NCBI GenBank assembly: GCA_022225965.2
Contig: JAKJXP020000149.1
Span: 22,071 to 86,070 of the forward strand
Length of the DNA stretch: 64,000 bases
Direction: 5' to 3'
DNA from: Diatrype stigma
Taxonomy: Eukaryota > Ascomycota > Sordariomycetes > Xylariales > Diatrypaceae
In this document: positions 21,422 to 34,675 of the stretch, piece by piece
How positions within the stretch are numbered: position 1 is the stretch's first letter
How the letters are laid out: every line of letters starts with the position of its first letter
Notes under the pieces: model-generated
The model's input: only the letters and a program-made list of their open reading frames with translations
Databases searched by the model: none
What the model was told of the DNA's origin: nothing
Program-made: the position numbers and the translations under genes

Positions 21422-24400
21422 ATGTCAGACCTTAAGTGAGTAATGTACTATGACTAGCTCACGTCTCTAGGGATTCTGGGGATATGCTTGCATCTTGCCT
21501 GTCTTCTTGCTGTAGCTATGGCTCAAGTGTAAAGTAGACGTCTTCAGATTCGTAACAACGGCTTTTGTAAGGACTTAGTCACTCTTGTCTTGAGAGATTG
21601 CATGTATCTAGTGGTTATATACGACCGCCTCTTCGCCGTGGTTTTCAGACATTCTCTTGGCCCTTCCCTCCTGTCTGGAGTAGAGCCCTTGAGAGCGAAG
21701 GCCTTTTACTTTTCAGAGTCCTCCCCACTGGCACTTTCGGTGTCTCAAAGATAATATCTTGGCATGCCGCCTTGAGTATCTTTCGTTTACTGAAGGGGTT
21801 CGCTGGCTGGGGAGAATAATGATGTCCTTGGGGAAGCAAGTGCTATTGATGATGTGTTCCTCACTCTGAGACTCCCTATACTTCCTGATAAAATTGAAGA
21901 CGCTCTGTGTGCACACCAGCAGAGACTTGTAGCCGAATTGTGGTTATAAGCGGAATTGGATAATTATATCAACACGATCACTTCTTATGGGCTTTACATA
22001 ACTGACCACGAGAGTTGAGATAATGGACGTGAATATTTGGTATGGATGTCTGTCTGATGGTACTATGTCTTCTTATTGCGCATCCTGACACAAGTGCCTT
22101 TGGTATCTATGTATGCAATGGTGTTGGAAGTGGAAACAAAAAGGGCGTATTGCCATAAAAAGGGGCATCTAATCACACGCATAGAGATCTTGTTTTGTGG
22201 GTACACTGTTATAGATGCCGGTATTTTTCGGCGTATCGGGCCCTGCTCGGGCGGAAGTGGAGACACTACCGGTATGAGCTTACAGCCTTAGGCCCGCAAG
22301 CTAAATCTAGGTCCTACAACTATGAGCACATTTATCGAAGACATGAAGCCCAGTAGATTGAGTATGAGTGGTTCTCACACGATAGCTCCTCAGGAATGGC
22401 ATGATGAGATATTGATGATGGCGACGCAAAGTCCTTATTCAAACACTTCCTAGATCAGTTACCTATACTCTCAACAGCATGCTCCAACAAGACTACTGCG
22501 AATCGTGCAAAAAACAAGTCGTACGAAATCGCCTATATCCCATTATGACATCATTTCGAGTTCAAAGAGGTAACCTGCGCGAGGCTCATGTATGAGGGGT
22601 CGTAATGGATGAATGCTTGGCAAACATATGAAGGTTCGTGGACCCCAATAACTAGCCAACTGCCCTACCGTACTAGCTAATTATTTAGGTACTGTAGGTA
22701 CCTGGTTAGTGTGTTCGTTCCCATGTGCGTGCGTTCCCATCCGTGGTGCCACTAAACCAATGCAACGCTGCACATAAATCCTGGAATGACGTGGAGCAGG
22801 ACAAGAATGTTGTGTTAGACCAAAACAGGGTGAGATGCACACATGTATAGTGCGGACTGGACCAAAATAGTTGGGTTACTCTGGAGTCTGTAGAGGTAGG
22901 TGGGTGGTACATAGCCTGTAGGTACCTGGTTATGCATTCCGGTCCCTTGAGCGTCGCAACCGACGCTGAACCGACGCCGGGGTCCAGTAGCCCCGGCTGC
23001 TGGGATCATCCTTTCTGCGTATCGACGCTCATGGCCGCACGCGATGGACCGGCTTCGCCGTCAAATCTTGGAAAGCTGAGCCAGTACCTGGTTAATCTAA
23101 TGCAAATCCTTTCGTATAAACCAAGGTTATCGTGGATTTCACAATAACATCGTATGTTATACTTCGTACGTGCGATATGTTTCCATCTCATACTTGTGTT
23201 GCCATGCTTTGCTGTGTAATCCAGCAGCTAGGCACCTCTGAAAAATACCGGTTGCAGAGTTGGGGATTTCACGAAACTCCGTGAACCTTGAAGTGGAATC
23301 CTATGCTCGGTGAGGTGGAGGTGCGCGGGTACCTAGATTTGAATCCGAAAGAAGACGGCAGGTCTGGTTAGTAGGTGTCGCTATACCTGCTAATGAACCT
23401 ATTTCTACTACTTTCGAAGAGGCCGCCGGAACAGGCTATAACCCGATCTGCAATAAGAAAGGAACGGGTAATTTTAAGATAAACAGGTGTTGATGATCAC
23501 TTATATGTGGGCAATGGTGGCATGCAGGCTGTCATGAAATCCTGTTAGGAAACTCAGCTCGACACTTTAGTCAGACTCTAACTAAAAAATCGGTAGTTAG
23601 CTGGGCAGTCCTTAAGCCAGAAAGAAAAAACTTCCATGATCTACGCTCCGTGGGAACTTTATATCTGCTATGGGGTGTCCTCTTGCAGCTTGGGGACTCT
23701 CGAGTAAGATTAGATGCCTACCTAACTGAGGTAATTCGTAATCGACGGGCCGAGGCAGGTTTCGTGGCACGGACAGACGGGACGGGGCCATTGCCATTGC
23801 GGGTATTGGAACGGAATGAACCAAATGCACGGAGCACTATATAAGGAGCAGTTCTTATATACTTAACAACGAAAGTGGCTGGGCACCTTTGATACTTATG
23901 TAATGGTAGTGAGTTGGTCTGCTGAAGGCCTGAGCATGTCGTGGACGTCGAACATCCAAGGCGACTTGTGCAACAGTACATTGTACGTACATACCTAGGC
24001 AGGACCAGGCCGACCATGTAGACTAAAAGGGATAATTATGACTGGCTCGAATTTGAAGTCGATGTGGCTCCGGAGCGGGGTTGTTAATTATCCCAGCAGG
24101 TAATTACGTCGTTCCACGGGCTCGGTCAGCCTGGATAAAGCGGATAGTTGGCAAGGATAGCTTCCATCGTAGGGGACCTGGGAACTGAAATCCCAGTTGC
24201 TCAGTTGCCAACTTGGTTAGTCAAGCTGTCAAGTCAGTCCACAGGGCAGCTGAACAGCTGGACAGCCGGACAGGCACGCACACATGGCATACCTAGGTAC
24301 ATGTAGGTAGTTAAACTTATAGGCAACCAGTAGCTAGCAGTCAGGCCAAGAATGCTAACTACTACGTAGGATGTGTTAGTTAGGTCCACGGGGTGTCTTG

Positions 24401-25353
24401 GGCCTGAGCTACTACTATACTAGTATAATACAGCGAGCACCTTAGTTGGTACATCCTTGTATGTAGTAATTAGTGGAAAGCAGGGTACCTAGTGTCACTA
24501 GTAAGGAGGTAGGCAGGACAGGTACCTTACGCTAGTCCACTTGGATCCAACCCTGGAGGTAGCTTATTACTGCACATAGTATACACCTCCTACCTACCTA
24601 GGTACATAGGTAGGTAGTATGTAGTCAAGTCCAGCAGCCGCTTCACTGCCCAGGTGGCCGTGTGGGACGAGGAAGCTGCCGCAAGCTGCAAGCTGCGCAA
24701 TACACTGGACTCACCACAGCCAACTTCAATTACGTACCTACATATGTACCTACCTACCTATGTATGTTCTTGTCTTCAACACGCTCCCGCACCCGCGCTG
24801 CACCCGTTCACTTCGTACCTACCTACCTATGTAGGTAGTCTGCTAGTCTACCTACTCCCTCACGACTTCCCGACTTCCCGACTTCCCTTGCGTTACAGAC
24901 AGACCACAGCTTAACCTTTCTGCATTCCCGACTTTACCATCCTTTCCCACCCAGTCATTTTCTCCTTTCAGATCAAGGGCAGACACGTTCAGGGCAGCCT
25001 CTTTCGAGCATCGCGTAGACCTCGTATTACTTACACTGTTTACGTAGCTCGGTGGCTTGCTTGTCCTTTCGATTCCTGTTGTGTGGCTCGTCTTAGCCTT
25101 CTCAACGTCATCAAGCCGTCTATTGGCCAGTTTCTTGCCCATTCACTCCTTAGATCTCAACTCTCATCTATGATAATTATCCTTCACTTCGTTAGCCCAT
25201 ATAACATCCGGCCCTGAGTGAAAGACACATTTCTATTCTCACACTTCCTTTCTGAATCCATACCTTTCCTACGCATATTACAGTATTATTATCGACCAGG
25301 AAACCTTACACGTGTTTCAAGCTGCGTCTGCAGCAGCACCGCCGGCCACAACA
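21422..25353. other. Long intergenic region
   Basis: About 3.9 kb with no supported gene on either strand. From 22,670 onward it is dotted with TAGGTA/TACCTA tracts, densest at 24,560-24,850. The last 400 bases are pyrimidine-rich and probably hold the promoter and 5'-UTR of the tricalbin-like gene. Confidence 0.5.
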
Positions 25354-28300
25354 ATGGCTACCGCCCAAGAAGCCAACGAACTAAAGCAGCAAGGCGCGAT
25401 CGAAGCTTCCCAAGATCCTGAATCCTCTGTTACCGCTGAAGATGCCGAGAAGAAACTCGTCGACGAGAGCAGAGACGCGGGTGTAGCTGCTTTTACTTTC
25501 GACCCCGATGCCAGTCAAGAGGAAAAAAGGGCACAGGCTAAAGCTGTACGTCGATAAAAATAGGCTGCCGTCGCTGAGTCCGAACTTGTATACATGAGCT
25601 AACCAAGACGACATAACCAGGCTATGCCAGATAATCTCCGTCACTCGAAAAGACCGCATGGTATAGCCATTGTTACCGATAAAGACGGCGGGGCCAAGGC
25701 CGATTATGACCTTCCCGATACCGACCAAGCGAAGGCAGGTGTTGTCGAGATAACTAAGAACCTGGATGGGCAGACGCTTGTCAACGGTAGTATTCGTGAA
25801 GAAGAGGAGGATGTTGCCGCGAAGGTGGGATGGCCTTCGCAGTTTGGCTGGCCGACAGAGAGTGTTCTTGAAGGCGAAAGTCTACTGGACCATACTACCT
25901 GGGTGGAGGAGAACTTACCCGAGAATCTCTTTGGTGGTAGGCTTATACATGCTCCCATACCCCTCCTACAGTTGTGATGCTTACCGATTCGACAGAATGG
26001 TACCATAACGCTGCTATCATAATCTTCGCTTGCATCTCCTCGTGGCTAATCGCCGTCCTTGGGGGTGGCTTGAGCTGGGTCATTCTCATTATGACTGCAT
26101 GCTCCACCTACTACCGCACATCTCTCAGGAGAGTCCGACGCAACTTTCGTGACGATGTGACTCGCGAACTGGCCCTGAAAAGACTCGACACCGACCATGA
26201 ATCGTTGGAATGGATCAATTCGTTCCTCGTCAAATTCTGGCCGATCTACCAACCAGTCCTGGCCCAAACTGTAATCAACTCAGTTGATCAGGTTTTGAGC
26301 TCAGCAACCCCCGCATTTTTGGATAGTCTCAAGCTCAAGACCTTCACTCTGGGCTCTAAGCCTCCCAGAATGGAGCACGTGAAGACATATCCCAAGACCG
26401 AGGACGACACTGTTGTCATGGACTGGAAATTCAGTTTCACGCCCAAAGATAGAGCCGATATGACATCACGCCAGATTAAGAACCAGGTAAACCCGAAGGT
26501 GGTTCTCGAGATACGCATTGGCAAAGCCATGATCAGCAAGGGCCTCGATGTCATTGTAGAAGACATGGCTTTTTCTGGTATCATGCGCCTGAAGGTCAAG
26601 CTCCAGATTCCCTTTCCCCATATCGAGAAGGTTGAGATGTGCTTCCTGGAGCGTCCAATGATCGACTATGCCTGCAAGCCGCTTGGTGGTGAAACTTTCG
26701 GGTTTGATATCAATTTCATTCCGGGCTTGGAAAGCTTCATCCAGGAGCAGATTCATGGAAATCTGGCTCCTATGATGTATGCACCGCACGTTTTCCCCAT
26801 CGAAGTTGCCAAGATGCTTGCTGGTTCACCGGTCGACCAAGCCATCGGAGTTGTCGCAGTCACTCTTCATAGAGCCCAAGGTCTCAAGAACGCCGATAAC
26901 TTTGCTGGCCATCCTGATCCTTATTCAGTTTTGACTATCAACAGACGCGCACCATTAGCTCGGACAAAGGCAATCAATGATACCTCCAATCCCCATTGGC
27001 GTGAGACGCACTACGTCATCATCACATCCTTCAATGACTCCCTGGACATCATCGTGTATGACGCCAATGGTTTCCGTAAAGATAAGGAGCTCGGCGTTGC
27101 TTCTTTCCCCCTAGAACGGATCGAGGAGATGGGCGTCTATGAGAATGAACACTTGGAAGTCATCGCAAATGGAAAGGCTCGTGGTGTAGTCTTTGCTGAT
27201 ATTCGCTTCTTCCCTGTACTGGAGACTGAGCACCTTCCTGATGGCAGGGAGGAGCCCCCACCAGAAACCAACACTGGTATCCTACGATACACGATCGAGC
27301 AAGCCAAAGACCTGGACGGCACGAAGAGTCTGATTGGCCTTCTCAACCCCTATGCTTGTCTACTACTCAATGGCAAGGAAGTTCACACGACAAAGAAACT
27401 CAAACGCACCAACAATCCCATATGGGATGATGGTTCGAAGGAGATTTTGATCACAGACAGAAAACACGCTAAACTAGGACTGGCGATCAAAGACGACCGA
27501 GAACTTGCTGGCGATCAGCTCATCGGCACCTACCAAATCAAATTAGATGATATGCTTGAGGAGATGGAGAAAGGCCACGACTGGTTCAGCCTGGCTGGCG
27601 TCAAGACGGGACGAGCCAAGCTAACTGCCCAGTGGAAGCCCGTTGCCATATCTGGGGTGCTAGCAGGATCTGGAGGCTACCAGACACCGATTGGTGTGAT
27701 GCGCTTGCATTTCAGGAGTGCGACTGGCCTACGCAATCTTGAGACTATGGGCAAATCAGATCCTTATGTTCGCGTGCTTGTTTCAGGCATAGAAAAGGGT
27801 CGAACAGTGACTCATCGTAACACTCTTGATCCAGAATGGGATGAGATCATATATGTGCCAATGCACTCTACTCGAGACCGGCTGACTCTAGAGGTTATGG
27901 ATGCGGAGAAGATGGGCAAAGATCGCAGCCTTGGCCTAGTAGAAGTCTTCGCAAGTGACTACATATTGCAAGATGAGAATGGCGAATATCGTGTCCATGA
28001 CTCGAAAGAGCTGCGTCAAGATGGCCTTCGTCTTCACGGAAAGGGCATCCCCAAGGGAACCCTAAACCATACAGTCTCTTTCTTTCCTTGTCTCAATGTT
28101 GCCGACCCAGAGGACGAGGAAGAAAAAGAGAAAGAAAAGGAGAAGGAGAAGGACGCCGAGTCAGAGTCCGACGGAAAGAGCTCACTCGAAATCGTTCGAT
28201 CAAAGGATGCCGGCAAGATCACATCTCTCGATAGGAAAGAGAGCCCAAGAGAACCAATCACACCGGTTTCGCCCAGCATACCCAAGACTCCGACCACGCC

Positions 28301-30087
28301 CGCCTCACTACGGAAGTCTCGTGACCAACCAAGAGAACCCCCCAAGGTGTATCTCTCTCCTCAGGAATTGGTCAAATATGAGTCTGGATTCCTCATCTTC
28401 AAAATCCTTGAAGGCGAGATGCCTAAGAGTGGTACACATCTTGAAATCTACGTCGACGATATGCTATATCCTTCTTACGTGACGGGTACTGCTAAGTCCA
28501 GAAGTTTCAAATTTGATGAGATAGGCGACTGCTTCATTCGTGAGCTCGAATTCTCTAGGTTGACCCTCAAAGTGAGAGAGAAACAGGAGAAACCTGGGGA
28601 AGAGCGTGACGAGGAACACACGGTGGCTCGTTTGGCAGGAAATACACTTGATACCCTCAAACAATGTCTGGTAGGTGGTCCCTTATCGATGATAACTGCA
28701 TACATGCTGACGTCTATAGAACAATCCGACTGTCCTGAGGCTTAAGGACGAGGAGAACCGGACTGCCACGATCAAGGTCAGCCTAAAGTACGTCCCAGTC
28801 AAGATGGATCTAGATCCTAGTGAAAGTATAAACAACATGGGCAATCTCCGTGTAGATGTTCTCGACGCCGCAGAGCTTCCTGCGGCCGATAGAAACGGCA
28901 AGAGTGACCCATACGCAAAGTTCGAGTTCAATGGCCAGGAAGTATTCAAGACCAAGGTCCAAAAGAAAACCCTCAGCCCTGTCTGGAATGAATTCTTCGA
29001 AATCCCTGTACCGTCCCGGACGGCAGCGAAATTCAACGTCAAGGTTTACGATTACGACTTTGCGGACAAGCCCGATTTCCTGGGTGGAGCAGCGATAAAC
29101 CTGGAACAGTTGGACCCATTCCAAGCGAAGGAAGTTAGATTGCTCCTGGATGGGAAATCCGGTTCCATGAGACTACGTCTTCTTTTCCGACCCGACTATG
29201 TCACTCGCATGCGGATGGGTTCCAGCACGTTCTCAGGAGGGTTTGGTGTTCCTGGTAGAATCGTGACTGGCGTTGTCGGTGCTCCAATCAAAGGGGTTGG
29301 TGCCGTTGGACACGGTGTTGGAAAGGGTGCTAGCTTTATCAAACGTGGATTCAAAGGGAAGAAAGAAGAGGGAGAAAATGGCAGCATTACGTCTCCCACT
29401 ATCTCTGAAGTTCCAACAATAGTTACGAATGGCCCTGATGCTTCACCTCCCGGCTCAGCGCCTGGCTCGGCCCTCAGGCGCGCAACCGGTTTCGCCGCTG
29501 AAGGCGAAAGCTCGCCCCCCGATCCAGGCTCTAACCAACGCTCTAAGTCCCCGCATAACCGTAACACCAGTTTGGGCGGTGCCTCGGTGCATAGCCTCGC
29601 TCCGGGTAGTCCCGGCGCAGGCACGGCAACGTTCACAGTTGTGTCGGCAACAGGTTACCCGCCATCATCGGCCGTTTACGTGCAAATCCGGCAACTGACG
29701 CCGAAGGACAAGGTTGTCGGCAAAACGAGGCACCACGAGTCGCCTAAAGGTGCGCCGATCCAGTTTGACGAATCCTTCAAAGCCACATGTACACCCGATA
29801 CGCAGTTCAAGGTTGAGGTGAAGGGTCATCATACCTTCTCCAGCGACGACGACCTCGGTGGGGTCATGTATGTCGTAGACGAGAGTGGTACCGGCTCAGA
29901 AAAGGAAATTGAGGTCGGCAGCGGCAAGGTGGTTATCAAGAGCTTGTTTGCCGACAATGGGGTGGCGAATGAAGTAGAAGGGGCAAGCCCGGCAAGACCT
30001 AGCACGAGCGGCTCGGGGCTTAGGAGGAGCTTCCTTAGTAAAAGGGAGTCGAGGCCAGGCTCAAGTCGTGATGGTACCCCATCTTGA
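25354..30087 (+). CDS. Tricalbin/extended-synaptotagmin-like ER-PM tether (1516 aa)
   Basis: Four exons: 25354-25545, 25621-25936, 25996-28670, 28720-30087. Introns of 75, 59 and 49 nt all keep phase; the second splits the Glu codon of FG-EWYHN. A charged N-terminal region of about 170 residues precedes a membrane hairpin (FACISSWLIAVLGGG...WVILIMTACSTYY, about 171-205) that anchors the protein in the ER. An SMP lipid-transfer domain follows (about 220-430). C2 domains start near 455 (GHPDPYSVL), 598 (GLLNPYACLL) and 735 (GKSDPYVRVL), then comes an acidic/Lys-rich linker. A degenerate C2 lies near 960, another typical C2 near 1102 (GKSDPYAKFEF; YDYDFADKPDFLG), and a last C2-like region near 1366-1470. 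Yeast tricalbins tether cortical ER to the plasma membrane and move lipids; Ca2+ binding is likely for the C2s retaining Asp clusters. Length matches Pezizomycotina homologues. Confidence 0.93.
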
Positions 30088-31110
30088 GTATCCCCATCTT
30101 GAGTAATAGTTCGTTGTGGGCTGGTCGGTTGGTTGGTCAGTGACGGGTTTAATACGTTGTTGAGCATTTCCTTTTGTTCCAGGGTAAATGGATGGATGGG
30201 ACAGGGGTCAAAAGGGGGTCGGTCCCCTTCATAGGGAAAAGGGGGACCAATCAGTTCAGGGAGATTGCCGGCGTTAGGCGCGTGATGACTAATACTATAG
30301 CGACCTAGGTAGATTCTCTTTTGGGTAAAATTGAATAGTTTCTCGCTTCAGTCGAGCCTGTTATTTCTGGTTAGGAAAAGAGATGTCCAGGGGTGTCGAT
30401 ATGGTCCTGGTAGCGGCGGTGCGCAATAGCTCTTATACGAGTTCCCCGATAGGAGGGGGAGGTCAGGCAATTGTAAGAAATATTTCGTACTCCGCCCTGC
30501 CTACGCCCATAGTCTCGTATTTCCAACAAAGCTATTCGTGCGCTTCGATAGGATCAAGGTCGTGCCCACCGCCCAAGGCTGTCACGCCGGTGGCGCACTG
30601 GCGGTGCCCCGCGCCGAGCTCGTGTACTACGTCAATGCCGGGTGGTGTCAGCTCGGGCACTGCTAACTACACGTTCCGGGTCGGAACGAGTTTGCGAGGG
30701 GATAGTCTCCAGCGTGCCGATGTTAACTCCTGTGGATATATGTATTCTCTAATGCCAGCCCGCTAGTTGCTTATGATGACCGGCCGCAAGGCTCGCTGCT
30801 ACCCTACCTTGCATTTACCATATGCGGATCACAGGCGATTGCGCTGCTGCTAACACTGCCATTGGCTCAGGGAAGAGGTGGTTAGACTACCTCGCATCAA
30901 CACAGCCCCCCATTACCAACCTAGACTGCCCGATGAGTCTGCATGCCCAATTCCGAGTGATTGCTGTCGCCCCGAATTACCCCCTCATTCTTTTCTCCCT
31001 CCTGTGTTCCGTTCCTCACCACCTCTCTCAATCTGAATCTTACCAAGATCAACTGCACAATTTCCCTCCATGTTTTACGAAGCACAATTTCGCTTCTAGA
31101 TCTTGTCTAG
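30088..31110. other. Intergenic region
   Basis: Holds the 3' end of the tricalbin-like gene and the leader of the ankyrin gene. A 127-codon frame at 30383-30766 lacks splice context and protein-like composition and was not accepted. Confidence 0.45.
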
Positions 31111-34100
31111 ATGGCTGATCCACTTTCTATCGCAGGCTCGGCCGTCGGCCTCGTTTCCCTAGGCCTACAGGTTTGCGGTGGCATCACTACTTACCTTGAC
31201 TCCATCAAATGTCGCCCTGGCGACATCGCCTCTGTAAAGCAGCAAGTCCAGAACCTCGAAGCCGTGGTGAGGGTTATCGAGACGATACTACCAAAGGTCG
31301 ACCGAAGCCATCAAGTCCCCATCACAGCCGTCGTAGAATGTCTAAGCTCGTGCGAGGCCGAGCTCGATAACCTCCGGTGGTTCATCACCAAGCTCACTGG
31401 TGGTGATACGGCACCCACCAACTTCAAGGGTGAATTTCAGAAGCAAACTAGAAAGTTGACTTACCCATTCAATCGGCCCAAACTTGATGAGCTCAGAGAT
31501 AAACTGAATACGGCCAACGGAATGTTCCAGACTGCCTTGCAATGTTTGAATCTGTAAGCCGTTCTCTAATTTCGTCATTTATACGTGTCACAGTAACTGA
31601 GTGTTCCACAGAAACATATTAAACGATAGCTTGCCAAACCTTCAGAGCTCTCTCAATTCCCTCGACACTGCGATTTCCACGCAAACGAGTACGGTGTCTT
31701 TCCAAGTGAACGATAACATAAAACAGCTACAGAATACAATCCAAACTTCATGGGAATTGTCCTGGGAATCAACGCAAGTTCAGTTGAACCGGATCGAACA
31801 GACACTTCAAGATAATCGACAATCCGCTCTACTCTCCAATATTGAGCGCATGGTCAGCGAGATCCATTTGCAAGGGGTGATAGGGCACGCCCAAGAGCAA
31901 CGCGAGGCAAGAGCCCTGAGATCGCCGTGTTGTATTATAGTCTGACCAGTGGTAGAACTCGGAAAGGGTAGTCCGCCGCCTTGTGGCCAAGCCCGGCAAT
32001 CTCAGTGCTCTATGCAACGATATGTCAAATCTCGCCCGCGCTTCACATACGCATCACAATGAACCATCGGCGTCCACAGAGTCCCCAGCACTGTCTTCCT
32101 TTTTCGGCTCAGGAAAGCACTGTGTCTGCCGCCAGCGGAAGCGATACCAGTTTCGACAATGGCGATGGGGCCCGTTCGAGTTCTTCAACGAGTCCACTCT
32201 CGTCAACGGACATCTGCCCGAATGCGAGATCTCTCAAGTTTTGAAGGACGAGCATTATCGATCTCTTGGTTTGAAGTACACCGGAATCGCAAGCCTTACA
32301 AGCAGGGCAGTTAAGATGGCATTTTCCATGACAACTGGAAGTGGCGCCTTCAGCATTAGTCCAATTCTAACATACTATCCAGTCGTTGATAGATTGGAAG
32401 CACCAGCCTTTAAGCTTCTCCGCATGTCTACGGATATGATGAGAAGTAGTTGTATGACGAAAATAGAGCTTCAAGCCCTATCGGAGACAGTCCGTAAAAA
32501 GATCATCAGCTTATTCCATGAACGAAAAGCATCGCCTGCAGATGTTAACTCGGACAATGAGAGTCTCTTGCACTTAGCAGGTCATCTGGTACGTATCTTT
32601 TCGTGGAATTCCACCTCAATACCGGAATGATCTGGGTCCTATATGCGAGGTTAACCTATTTAGGTCAAAGCGACACTCAGGAACAACGATCGTGTATCTA
32701 TAGCAATCGACCTCTTTATCTCGCTATCCAACTATGGGGTACCGATGACGTATGATGACTACGGCTCGTAAGTAACACATAATTAGAAGTGTCTAGGGGA
32801 TCTAAGACGAAGCTCAAGGTCATGTAGTTCGCCACTGTTTGAAGTGTTTCGTCGTATGGAAACAAGCCAAGTTGCAGCTGCAGAAGCTCTCCTCCCGCGT
32901 GGCAATGATACTCCACTAGTAGCCATACAACCAGGACCGAAGGGAGATCGATTTTATTATCAGGGAATCCCCTTATTATTCGCGAGATCATCAACACGGA
33001 TAGCAGAAGGTAAATAATACTATCTTAGCTGAGTTCCTACCGAGAGGTTTTATGCAAATATTCGGCTAATACTGACAATCAACAAGCGCACGGTTGTGGT
33101 CCCTTAAGCCTGGCCATTATCAGGAACGAAAGTGTGCACCAGGTTAAGCGATTTTTATCATGCCACCCATCTGCGATACACGAGACGAACATAATTGGTG
33201 AGACACCTCTCCACCTTGCAGCGGATAGGCCAGAGTATCTTCAGTTGTTAGTCCGCTTTGCGGGTGACCTCGTGCTCAACAGGGTCAACTTATCTGGTCA
33301 ATCGCCGGCAGACTATGCTATATACCTCAGTGGTAAAGTTTGTCGTGCCGAAGGTGACGAGCTATGCGATCCGCAATGTCCCTGTGCGAGCTGCCTGGAC
33401 ATTCTACTCCGCGCCGACTGTGCACTCCCCACGAATGCTCGGTCGCACCCTGACGGTTTATCTCATTACCTTGGACACGCTTCCAAACGAGCTAGGCTGA
33501 AATATGCCAGTGCTTTGAAAGACAGGCGTGAACGCCTAAAATCTTTGGCTCTACAGTACCTGCCGCCATCGTACGCGAAGGAGTTGGGGTTGATGGATGA
33601 GAAGGTACTTGACGCTCATTCGCACAGGGTTGCCAGACAACTAAGGAAGCAAAACATCGCAATTCTTACTGCACTAGTTCCCGATGGCGAACATGTTAGT
33701 TACCCCCTAAGGTTCCGTTATGGGTATGGCTATTCGATCTACCACGAATCACATGAAGTGTCAACTGCCCAGCGATTCTTTGATCTTGGGTTTCGCGATT
33801 TCAACACATCCGATTATGCTGGGCTTCCACCTTTAGCCAAATTTAACCTTGGAACTTCTCGCCCTCGGCCGGCATCTTACCTCTTGTGGCTTGTGGAACA
33901 CGGGGCTCAACTTTTCCATCGTCTCGAGTACACAGTTGAGGCTAACAAACATGTACGAATCCGAGGGGCGACCAGTGCTCATTGGGTATTTGCAGATCTC
34001 GGCGAAACACTGAGCACAACTTTTAGAAAGGCGGAACTAAGTCTAGATGAGGAAGTCGCAATTGATCAACTCCACGCAAAGGTTCTACCAGTCAATGCGA

Positions 34101-34675
34101 CAGATGAATGCTGCTGCAGATGTTCATTGGGCGGGTGCACTCCGTTCCTTTGGATGTTGAAAAGCATGCTCAGATACAACAACAGATTACGAGAAATTGC
34201 TCGTATACTCTCCAGGTACATCCAGCATTTCGGGTCTCATATGAGGACACAGCAGCATAGAGAGGCAATTCGATTCGTAACATCCGAAGCTCTTAGCATC
34301 CAACACACTTGTTGTGATACTTGGCGCTATTGGAACCGAGCTCCTAACTATGATCCGGAAGACGTTAAGGAAATAGAAGAAGAACAAGCTACTGTCCTGG
34401 AGATCCTAGAAGACCTGGTTCTAGAGTTCGAGGGCGAGATTGGGGGTATCCTTGAAAGGGAGACCACGGAAGCCGTACTCGCCGCCTTGGGTGATTTCTG
34501 GACCGGCTATTGGCACGACCGGATGGATGAAGTCCTACGCGAGCTCGATGGCTGTACTCTTTTAGCTGAAGAGAAAGCCGGGGCGGAAAGGATCGGTGTC
34601 AAGTGGAAAGAGGAAGTGATTGAAGAGGAAGATAATTTTGACTATTGGTGTAAACGTATTGAAGAGATCAAGTAG
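31111..34675 (+). CDS. Ankyrin protein with NLR-type fungal N-terminal domain (about 1071 aa)
   Basis: Six exons: 31111-31553, 31612-31876, 31956-32588, 32664-32767, 32828-33009, 33087-34675. All junctions keep phase. The 31877-31955 intron (GTGATA donor, TCTGACC branch) is the least certain. The N-terminus, MADPLSIAGSAVGLVSLGLQ, followed by coiled helices (ASVKQQVQNLEAVVRVIE) to about residue 230, is the helical module that heads many fungal NLR and ankyrin proteins. No NACHT or NB-ARC P-loop is seen. Ankyrin repeats follow (NESLLHLAGHL about 437; GETPLHLAADRPEYLQLLV about 580; another near 770). Cysteine clusters stand out: CDPQCPCASC (about 635) and CCCRCSLGGC (about 883). The C-terminus is acidic and Trp-rich (FWTGYWHDRMDEVLREL). 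A role in non-self recognition or scaffolding is inference from family architecture. Confidence 0.8.

Noticed and set aside
25354..30087. Two or three separate C2-domain genes
   Set aside because: Canonical introns join all pieces in phase and the domain order matches a single tricalbin-like protein.
30383..30766. 127-codon plus-strand frame after the tricalbin gene
   Set aside because: Ser/Gly/Pro composition, no signal peptide, no splice context, no recognisable motif.
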